Below, one piece after another: positions 1-5,272 of a stretch of DNA of 8,595 bases. How positions within the stretch are numbered: the first letter of the stretch is position 1; each line of letters starts with the position of its first letter. The stretch spans positions 1 to 8,595 of the forward strand of contig JAUWSP010000088.1 in the NCBI GenBank assembly GCA_030610025.1, in the 5' to 3' direction. The position numbers were made by a program, and so were the translations under genes. Origin of the DNA: Acidobacteriota bacterium (lineage in GTDB: Bacteria > Acidobacteriota > Thermoanaerobaculia > Multivoradales > JAHEKO01). The notes beneath the pieces were generated by a model that did no database searches, was not told where the DNA came from, and saw only the letters and a program-made list of their open reading frames with translations.

Positions 1-91
1 CGAACCTGGGCTGCCTGCCAAGGATCATCTCGGCTGCCTCGATCAACTCTCGGGCGAGTCCGCCGTGCGTGAGAATTAGGGTGCTGACCAT
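1..91 (-). CDS. PTS mannose-family EIIA component, N-terminal fragment cut by the window edge
   Basis: Thirty codons are visible from the ATG at 91 to the window edge. The product begins MVSTLILTHGGLARELIEAA and continues EMILGRQPRF, which matches the start of EIIA-Man-type domains: a short beta strand, the THGG-(L)A active-site loop, then a helix and the EMILG turn. His9 would be the residue that accepts phosphate from HPr. The ATG is preceded by AGAGG at ideal spacing; an in-frame GTG at 130 is possible but less likely. In regulatory PTS clusters such a gene commonly stands between rapZ and the genes for HPr and EI, and no sugar permease genes are seen here, so a signalling role is more likely than mannose uptake. 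The rest of the gene is outside, so its length, any fused IIB domain and its intactness cannot be judged. Confidence 0.85.
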   Translation of the reverse strand, partial: MVSTLILTHGGLARELIEAAEMILGRQPRF

Positions 92-98
92 GGCGTCA

Positions 99-103
99 CC
101 TCT
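99..103 (-). promoter_or_regulatory. Ribosome binding site for the EIIA-Man gene
   Basis: On the minus strand this reads AGAGG followed by seven bases and the ATG at 91. It lies in the 43-base gap after rapZ. The rest of this gap holds no hairpin followed by a T-run, so transcription probably continues from rapZ into the EIIA gene. Confidence 0.7.
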
Positions 104-134
104 CGAAAGCTCGAACTCATCCGACGTCACGACT

Positions 135-1010
135 CTATCTGGCGATGTCGCGGTTGATGACTCTTACAGACCAATCCGCCTTCTGAAGCCGTTTTGCCAG
201 ATCTACTACGACGGCGACAGACCGATGGCGGCCTCCGGTACACCCGACTCCTACCGAAACATAGGACCGGTTCTCTCGGCTGTAACGGGGCAACACGAAT
301 AGCAGTAGGTCCTCCACCTTGTCCAGCAGCTCATGATATTCGTCCAGCTTCTCGAGGAAATGCCGCACCGCGGCATCCTGTCCTGTCAACGGCTTCAGCT
401 CTGGAACGAAATGGGGATTGCTCATGAATCGCACGTCGAACAGCAGGTCGGCCCCGGTCGGAATACCGTGTTTGAAGCCAAAACTCACCAGAGAGACAAC
501 TGGCCCCTCGGCGGATGCGTTGGCCGAGTCCCTGGCAAACTCACGAAAGACCTGATTGCGAACCTCGTGAATCGACCAATCCGAAGTGTCCAGAACCAGA
601 TCGGCGACGCCTCGAACTTCGGCCAGCAGCTCACGCTCATGTTGGATTCCTTCCAGCAAGGGTCGATCACCGGCCAGAGGATGTGGGCGCCGGGTCTCGG
701 AGAACCTTCGGACCAGGATATCCTCGGAAGCCTCGAGGAAAATCAGGGTCAAGCTCAACTGGCGGCGGTCCATCTCGGAAACGAGCTTGGGGAACTCCTC
801 CGCGAATCCAGGTGCTCGTACGTCCGTGACGATGGAGATCTGGTCGTGCCCCTCCATCAACTCCAGTGGCCGAGTCAAGAAGTCGCGCAGCAAAGGTAAG
901 GGAAGGTTGTCCACGCAGTAGTAGCCGAGATCCTCGAAGCACTTGGCGACACTGCTCTTGCCGGACCCTGACAGGCCCGTGATCAGGACGAGTCGAATCT
1001 TCCCGCTCAC
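135..1010 (-). CDS. rapZ: RNase adapter / nucleotide-binding protein RapZ (YvcJ family)
   Basis: RapZ proteins bind nucleotides; in E. coli RapZ presents small RNAs to RNase E to control glucosamine-6-phosphate synthase, while B. subtilis YvcJ is a GTP/ATP-binding protein linked to competence. This 291-residue protein has a P-loop GLSGSGKS (12-19), the family block FEDLGYYCVDNLPLPLL (25-41), TDVRAPGF (62-69), RRFSETRRPHPL (101-112), FGFKHGIPTGADLLFDVRF (177-195) and CTGGRHRSVAV (257-267). The C-terminal tail after residue 280 is short and ends in NRDIAR, without the cluster of lysines reported as RNA-binding at the end of E. coli RapZ. The GTG start at 1010 overlaps the hprK stop (GTGA), with no strong ribosome site, so translational coupling is likely. 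Family membership is secure; an sRNA-adapter role in this organism is not shown. Confidence 0.96.
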   Translation of the reverse strand: MSGKIRLVLITGLSGSGKSSVAKCFEDLGYYCVDNLPLPLLRDFLTRPLELMEGHDQISIVTDVRAPGFAEEFPKLVSEMDRRQLSLTLIFLEASEDILVRRFSETRRPHPLAGDRPLLEGIQHERELLAEVRGVADLVLDTSDWSIHEVRNQVFREFARDSANASAEGPVVSLVSFGFKHGIPTGADLLFDVRFMSNPHFVPELKPLTGQDAAVRHFLEKLDEYHELLDKVEDLLLFVLPRYSRENRSYVSVGVGCTGGRHRSVAVVVDLAKRLQKADWSVRVINRDIAR

Positions 1011-2002
1011 GAATCGAGATCCGCCGTCGGTCGCGCGCTACCTGGATAGCGCTTCTGGCGCCCTAGATCGAGCTGCTCTTCGAGTCTGCGGGCGAACTCT
1101 CGAGCCGAGTGGTGCCCCTGCAGCTTCAAGACGTGATTTCTCGCCGCGATCTCGACCAGGATCGAGAGATTACGACCCAGGGCAACCGGCATTTTGATGT
1201 AGGGGCAAGGCGTTTCCAGGATCGGGTAGACCGTTTCGTCGAGGCCCAATCGCTCGTAAGCTCGGGTCTCGTCCCAGGGCTCGAGATCGATGACGAGATC
1301 GATGGACTTCCGGTCGCGAACCGCAGCCAGGCCGAAGAGGTCCTTTACATTGATGATACCGAGGCCCCTGAGCTCCATATGATGACGGAGAGGTTCCTCG
1401 CAATAGCCAACCAGATCTCCATAGGGGTAGCGCTTCACCGTAACGCGATCATCGGCAACGAGGCTGTGGCCTCGTGAGATCAGGTCCAGAGCACATTCAC
1501 TCTTGCCGACTCCACTATCGCCGATCAGCAACACGCCGAGGCCGTACACATCCAGGAGAACACCATGCATCACGGTGGAGGGTACGAGGTTTTCTTCGAG
1601 GAAATACCCGACCCTCTTGATGATGACGGAGGATAGCGCTGCCGAGGAGAGCACCGGCAGGTGCCGGGCGCGACAGGCATCCAGAAATCCGGGCATGGGC
1701 TCCAAGCCCTTGGTGATGATGAACACCGGAACCGGCAACGAGGAGATGTGGTCGAACCGCTCCTGGCAGGTCTTCGCATCCAGGCTCAGCAGGAACTTTG
1801 TCTCGCTCTCACCGATGATCTGAACGCGGCCGGGCTTGATGTAGTCGTAGTAGCCCGCGAAGGCCAGACCGGGCTTCTGGACCCGCGGATGAGTGATGCG
1901 TTTGTCCAAGTGACCGCTGCCGCAGAGAACCGTGAAATGCAGGTCGAGAAGCTCCTGGCCCAGAAGCTCGCGAACCTCCACATACTCCGCAGGGCTCGGC
2001 AC
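1007..2002 (-). CDS. hprK: HPr kinase/phosphorylase HprK
   Basis: HprK phosphorylates HPr on a regulatory serine using ATP or pyrophosphate and also removes that phosphate, thereby gating PTS flux and signalling. At 331 residues this is the full two-domain form, not the short alphaproteobacterial form. The N-terminal domain (about 1-135) contains GYYDYIKPGRVQIIG (50-64). The catalytic domain has His146 in MHGVLLDVYGLG, the P-loop GDSGVGKS (161-168) followed by Glu169, RGHSLVADD with Asp184-Asp185, the HprK signature ELRGLGIINVKDLFG (210-224), and PVALGRNLSILVEIAARN (272-289) containing the conserved arginine loop. All expected catalytic residues are present. The GTG at 2002 follows the ptsN stop directly and has GAGGG seven bases upstream; a second in-frame GTG at 1981 is less likely. 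The TGA stop overlaps the rapZ GTG by 4 bases. Its substrate HPr is not in the window. Confidence 0.97.
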   Translation of the reverse strand: MPSPAEYVEVRELLGQELLDLHFTVLCGSGHLDKRITHPRVQKPGLAFAGYYDYIKPGRVQIIGESETKFLLSLDAKTCQERFDHISSLPVPVFIITKGLEPMPGFLDACRARHLPVLSSAALSSVIIKRVGYFLEENLVPSTVMHGVLLDVYGLGVLLIGDSGVGKSECALDLISRGHSLVADDRVTVKRYPYGDLVGYCEEPLRHHMELRGLGIINVKDLFGLAAVRDRKSIDLVIDLEPWDETRAYERLGLDETVYPILETPCPYIKMPVALGRNLSILVEIAARNHVLKLQGHHSAREFARRLEEQLDLGRQKRYPGSARPTADLDS

Positions 2003-2443
2003 CTACTGACCCTCTTCCCGCAGCAGGTCCCTGATGTCTTCCGGCGCCTCGAGCTCCAGGAGACGGTCGACATGGCGATCAGCCTTGACCCATTTGGAGA
2101 TCGCTGCCAGCGAGCGCAGATGAGCGGCTGGAGTTTCGGCAGGCGAGACGACAACAAAGAACAGGCGAACCGGCTTGCCATCCTCGCTTTCGAACTCCAC
2201 TCCCTCCCGCGACAGGCCTATTCCCAAGACGACCCTGCTCAGATCCTCCATCTTGCAATGGGGAATGGCCACCGCGCTCCCGATGGCGGTCGAACCGAGC
2301 TCTTCGCGTTCGAGGAGGCGGCGGTACATCACGTCGGCATCGACGGTGACACCAGCCTTCGCCATCCCCTCTGCCAAAGCGCGCAGCACACCTGGCCGAT
2401 CCGTACCAGGAAGGTCCGGAAAGATGAGCTCGAGCTCGGTCAA
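2003..2443 (-). CDS. ptsN: Nitrogen-regulatory PTS protein EIIA-Ntr (PtsN), likely TTG start
   Basis: PtsN is a cytoplasmic regulatory phosphocarrier of the fructose/mannitol EIIA fold. It takes phosphate on a histidine from NPr or HPr and signals by protein contacts (potassium handling and sigma-54-linked regulation in proteobacteria). From the TTG at 2443 it has 146 residues, close to the usual 150-160. The active-site histidine is His62 in STAIGSAVAIPHCK (51-64), matching the GIAIPH motif of the family. FFVVVSPAETPAAHLRSLA (95-113) is the second conserved block. The frame stays open upstream to an ATG at 2557, but that would overlap hpf by 89 bases and add a Ser/Thr/Arg-rich stretch unlike PtsN, so TTG is preferred. 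No good ribosome site precedes the TTG; coupling to hpf, whose stop is 25 bases upstream, may help. The TAG stop abuts the hprK GTG with no gap. Confidence 0.9.
   Translation of the reverse strand: MTELELIFPDLPGTDRPGVLRALAEGMAKAGVTVDADVMYRRLLEREELGSTAIGSAVAIPHCKMEDLSRVVLGIGLSREGVEFESEDGKPVRLFFVVVSPAETPAAHLRSLAAISKWVKADRHVDRLLELEAPEDIRDLLREEGQ
2010..2014 (-). promoter_or_regulatory. Ribosome binding site for hprK
   Basis: On the minus strand this reads GAGGG, seven bases before the GTG at 2002, and lies inside the last codons of ptsN. It supports the first GTG as the hprK start over the in-frame GTG 21 bases further on. Confidence 0.65.
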
Positions 2444-2468
2444 CGAGCCGAGAGACGGTGGTTTGTCG

Positions 2469-3011
2469 CTACTCCGGCGAGATGAGTCCGTAGTTCTTGT
2501 CCTTGCGTCGGTAGAGCACATTGACCTGGTCGTTCGTCGCGTTGCGAAAAACCACAAAACCGTAGTCGCTCTCCTCGAGCTGAATAGCGGCCTCGTCGAG
2601 GCTCATCGGCTTGATGCTGAGCACCGTCGACTCGACGATCTGGGGCTCGGTACCGAGTCCCACAGAGGCTTTGTCGACGATCTCCATCGGCCACTGGCTT
2701 CCATTGTTGCGATCCGCTTTCCGGCGTTTATCGATGTACTTCTTGCGGGCTCGACGGGCCTGCTTTTCGGCCTTGTCGACGGCCATGTTGAGAGCATCGA
2801 AGATGTCGTCGGTCTCCTCGTTCGCCTGGATGAGGCCGAATCGGTGAGTGATGTGAAGGTCGGCCGAGCAGCGGTGCTTCTCCTGCTCCACCGTAACCCG
2901 CACATCCACCGGTTCGTCCAGGAACTTGCCGACCTTCTGCAACTTCTCAGCCGTAAATTCGCGGATTCTGGCATCTAGCTCGAGGTTGCGCGCAACGTAG
3001 TCGATATTCAT
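2469..3011 (-). CDS. hpf: Ribosome hibernation promoting factor, long form
   Basis: Long HPF binds the 30S subunit near the A and P sites and pairs two 70S ribosomes into inactive 100S dimers when growth slows. From the ATG at 3011 the protein has 180 residues. The S30AE domain (1 to about 97) starts MNIDYVARNLELDARIREF and ends in a basic helix (KAEKQARRARKKYIDKRRK type, around 80-98). A variable linker covers about 98-124. The C-terminal dimerisation domain (about 125-178) has VLSIKPMSLDEAAIQLE, FVVFRNA and NVLYRRKDKNYGLI, the hallmark of the long form and absent from short E. coli HPF. A GTG at 3053 could extend the frame by 14 residues, but the ATG has a GAGGAG ribosome site and matches the usual family start. 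The gene follows rpoN by 45 bases and precedes ptsN by 25. Confidence 0.96.
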   Translation of the reverse strand: MNIDYVARNLELDARIREFTAEKLQKVGKFLDEPVDVRVTVEQEKHRCSADLHITHRFGLIQANEETDDIFDALNMAVDKAEKQARRARKKYIDKRRKADRNNGSQWPMEIVDKASVGLGTEPQIVESTVLSIKPMSLDEAAIQLEESDYGFVVFRNATNDQVNVLYRRKDKNYGLISPE

Positions 3012-3015
3012 GTTT

Positions 3016-3021
3016 CTCCTC
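3016..3021 (-). promoter_or_regulatory. Ribosome binding site for hpf
   Basis: On the minus strand this reads GAGGAG, followed by AAAC and the ATG at 3011. It is the strongest Shine-Dalgarno match I noticed in the cluster and decides the hpf start in favour of this ATG over the upstream GTG at 3053. Confidence 0.8.
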
Positions 3022-3056
3022 AGTCGAGTTACCTGTTCAGGCTGCTCCCCCACCCT

Positions 3057-4529
3057 CTAGAAAATCTGCTTGCGGTTGGTGGACGATGGTACACCCAACT
3101 CGTCTCGATACTTGGCCACCGTGCGCCGCGCGATGTTGATCCCTTCGCGCTGCAGCATTCGGGTGAGCTCACTATCCGACAGCGGCCGCTTGGGGTCTTC
3201 TTCCTGGATGAAATGTTGAATCTTGCGTTTGACGGTCAGCGATGAGATATCCGAGCCATATTCGCGGTCGATTCCGCTGTGAAAGAAGAACTTCATCGGG
3301 AACAGGCCCCGAGGTGTGTGCATGTACTTGTTGGACACGACACGGCTGACTGTCGACTCGTGCATTCCGATGTCGTCGGCGACGTCTCGCAGGACCATGG
3401 GCCTCAGATACTCGTTCCCACGATCGAGGAAGGGCTGTTGCTGGCGGACGATGGAATCAGCAACCTTGTAGATCGTCCGCTGCCGCTGATCGAGACTCTT
3501 GATCAGCCACACGGCAGAGCGCAGCTTCTCTTTGATGAACTGCCTGGCCTCCACCTGCTTGCCATCATTCACCAGGCTGCGCAGCATTCTCCGATAGGCG
3601 TTGCTGATTCGCAGGCGTGGCATTCCATCATCATTCAGCAGGATGACGTATTTGCCGCTGATCTTGGTGATGTGGACGTCGGGCTCCACATAGTGGGCAC
3701 GGTCGGTGTTGAATTTCCGTCCCGGCCTCAACTGGAGGCCCCGAATGCTCTCTACCACCGGTTCGAGATCGGCCAGCGGGACTTCGAGCTTGCGGGCGAT
3801 CTGCTGGAATTGTCTCTTGAGGAATAGATCCCAGGCCTCGTCGATGACCCTTCTGACCAGGGAGTCTTCCGGCTCTCCACGATCGTCGAGTTGATGTAAC
3901 AGACTCTCTTTGAGGTCCTGGCACGCTACGCCGGGAGGATCGAAGCTCTGGACCAGATGCAGGGCCTCCTCGACCTCCTCGGCGGTATAGGTCTCCCCCG
4001 GCGCCTCCTGCCATCCCATCAGCTGAAGCTCTTCGTTGCTGGCCACGAGAAAGCCGTCCGACTCCAGGTTTCCGATGATGAGCTCGGCGATCTCGCGCTG
4101 GCGAGCTGACACGTCCGACATGTGCAACTGCCAGAGAAGGTGGTCGTAGAGGTCTGGCTCGCGAGTCAGGGTGTTCTCGAGGGGAGGCGCCTCCCGAGCT
4201 TCGAACACCGCCGGCCCGGTCGAGCCCTCCAGATAGTCGTTGAAGTAGGCATCCAGATCGATGTCGTCCATCGACTCCTGGTGGTCCAACTCGTCAGTCG
4301 CCTTTTCCTCGGGCTTCGCCTCGGCGGTCTCTTCTTCCTCCTCGTTCGTGCTCTCGGTGTCGAAGGTCTCGTCTCCCTCCTCGAGGACCGGGTTTTCGAC
4401 CAACTCTTGCGCCACCACGGTCTGCAGCTCCATGCGGGTCATCTGCAGCAGTTTGATCGCCTGCTGCAGCGAGGGCGTCATGACCAGCTTCTGAGCCAGT
4501 TTGAGTGAGAGTTTCTGCTCGAGCGCCAT
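3057..4529 (-). CDS. rpoN: RNA polymerase sigma-54 factor RpoN
   Basis: Sigma-54 directs RNA polymerase to -24/-12 promoters and needs AAA+ enhancer-binding activators to open them. This 490-residue protein has all the family regions. Region I (1-50) is Gln/Leu-rich and carries the activator-responsive stretch (QKLVMTPSLQQAIKLLQM). An acidic linker (51-98) contains a run EEEEE at 64-68-type positions. The core-binding domain spans about 115-310, followed by a DNA-binding domain with a helix-turn-helix near 383-416 (DDIGMHESTVSRVVSNKY). The RpoN box ARRTVAKYRDELGVPSS lies at 467-483. The ATG at 4529 is 11 bases after the lptB stop, preceded by a TAGGG stretch that may serve as a weak ribosome site. 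Placement directly after lptB and before hpf and ptsN is the standard Gram-negative context. No sigma-54 promoter was found in the window, so autoregulation is not supported here. Confidence 0.98.
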   Translation of the reverse strand: MALEQKLSLKLAQKLVMTPSLQQAIKLLQMTRMELQTVVAQELVENPVLEEGDETFDTESTNEEEEETAEAKPEEKATDELDHQESMDDIDLDAYFNDYLEGSTGPAVFEAREAPPLENTLTREPDLYDHLLWQLHMSDVSARQREIAELIIGNLESDGFLVASNEELQLMGWQEAPGETYTAEEVEEALHLVQSFDPPGVACQDLKESLLHQLDDRGEPEDSLVRRVIDEAWDLFLKRQFQQIARKLEVPLADLEPVVESIRGLQLRPGRKFNTDRAHYVEPDVHITKISGKYVILLNDDGMPRLRISNAYRRMLRSLVNDGKQVEARQFIKEKLRSAVWLIKSLDQRQRTIYKVADSIVRQQQPFLDRGNEYLRPMVLRDVADDIGMHESTVSRVVSNKYMHTPRGLFPMKFFFHSGIDREYGSDISSLTVKRKIQHFIQEEDPKRPLSDSELTRMLQREGINIARRTVAKYRDELGVPSSTNRKQIF

Positions 4530-4540
4530 TCGCCGTTACC

Positions 4541-5272
4541 CTAGAGTGTGAAGTCTTCCCCTAAGTAGATTTTGCGGACCTGGGGGTCGGAGGAGAGCTC
4601 TTCAGGAGCCCCGAAACGAAGGATTTCACCATTGTTGATGATATAAGCGCGGTCGGTGATTTTCAATGTTTCTCGCACGTTGTGATCGGTGATCAGAACG
4701 CCGATCCCCATGGTCTTGAGCTGCTTCACGATCCGCTGGATATCGACCACGGCGATCGGATCGATCCCTGCAAAGGGCTCATCCAAGAGGATATAGGCGG
4801 GACTCAGCACGAGGGCGCGTGCGATCTCCACCCGGCGACGCTCACCGCCCGACAGCGCGTATCCCTGGGTCTTGCGTACTTTTTCGAGGCCAAAGTGGCG
4901 AAGCAGTTGCTCTGTGCGCCGCTCCTGTTCCTTCCGGGGAATCTCGAGGGTCTCGAAGATTGCCGTCAGGTTGTCCTCGACGCTCAACTTGCGAAAGACC
5001 GAAGGCTCCTGGGGTAGATAGCTGATGCCCCGTTTGGCGCGCAGATACATGGGCAGCTCGGTGATGTCCTGCTGCCCGAGAAAGACCTTCCCGGAGTCGG
5101 GCTGGGTCAAGCCGACAACCATGTAGAACGTCGTTGTCTTGCCAGCACCGTTGGGACCCAGCAATCCGACGATCTCCCCCGGATGGACCTCGATGGAGAC
5201 GTCATCGACCACGGCCCTACCGGAATAGACCTTCCTGAGGTGGCGGGTGCCGAGTACTGCGGCTCCGCTCAT
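4541..5272 (-). CDS. lptB: LPS export ABC transporter ATP-binding protein LptB
   Basis: LptB is the cytoplasmic ATPase that, as a dimer with LptF and LptG, extracts LPS from the inner membrane and pushes it onto LptC and LptA. The 243-residue length is normal for the family. Visible motifs are Walker A GPNGAGKT (39-46), Q-loop Gln88 in [10 protein letters not shown], signature [15 protein letters not shown] (140-154), Walker B YILLDEP (160-166) with catalytic Glu165, D-loop AGID (168-171) and H-loop His197 in [11 protein letters not shown]. The [15 protein letters not shown] and [14 protein letters not shown] wording is specific to LptB rather than to other ABC ATPases. The ATG at 5272 overlaps the stop of the LptC/OstA gene by 4 bases (ATGA), consistent with coupled synthesis of partner proteins. 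LptF and LptG are not in this window. All catalytic residues are present, so it should be active. Confidence 0.97.
   Translation of the reverse strand: MSGAAVLGTRHLRKVYSGRAVVDDVSIEVHPGEIVGLLGPNGAGKTTTFYMVVGLTQPDSGKVFLGQQDITELPMYLRAKRGISYLPQEPSVFRKLSVEDNLTAIFETLEIPRKEQERRTEQLLRHFGLEKVRKTQGYALSGGERRRVEIARALVLSPAYILLDEPFAGIDPIAVVDIQRIVKQLKTMGIGVLITDHNVRETLKITDRAYIINNGEILRFGAPEELSSDPQVRKIYLGEDFTL

Noticed and set aside
92..134. Gap between rapZ and the EIIA-Man gene as a terminator
   Set aside because: Only short imperfect complementarity (TCGA...TCGA and a GACGTC palindrome) is visible, with no T-run after it on the minus strand.
333..899. Plus-strand open frame of 188 codons opposite rapZ
   Set aside because: Antisense shadow of rapZ with no recognisable motif; the same applies to plus-strand frames at 3279-3827 opposite rpoN and 6496-7038 opposite the LptC/OstA gene.
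2426..2437. Perfect 12-base palindrome GAGCTCGAGCTC near the ptsN start
   Set aside because: It encodes the residues Glu-Leu-Glu-Leu in ptsN and results from repeated GAG/CTC codons. It is not repeated elsewhere near promoters, so an operator role is unsupported.
1661..2485. Plus-strand open frame of 274 codons opposite ptsN and hprK
   Set aside because: It lies wholly antisense to two genes with clear family motifs, and its product shows no recognisable domain. Long antisense frames are expected in GC-rich genes with strong codon bias.
2469..3053. Longer hpf starting at a GTG at 3053
   Set aside because: It would add 14 residues not typical of the family, and the ATG at 3011 has a far better ribosome site and matches the usual S30AE domain start.
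3012..3056. Gap between rpoN and hpf as a possible promoter or terminator
   Set aside because: The 45 bases hold a good ribosome site for hpf but no convincing -35/-10 pair and no hairpin with a T-run.
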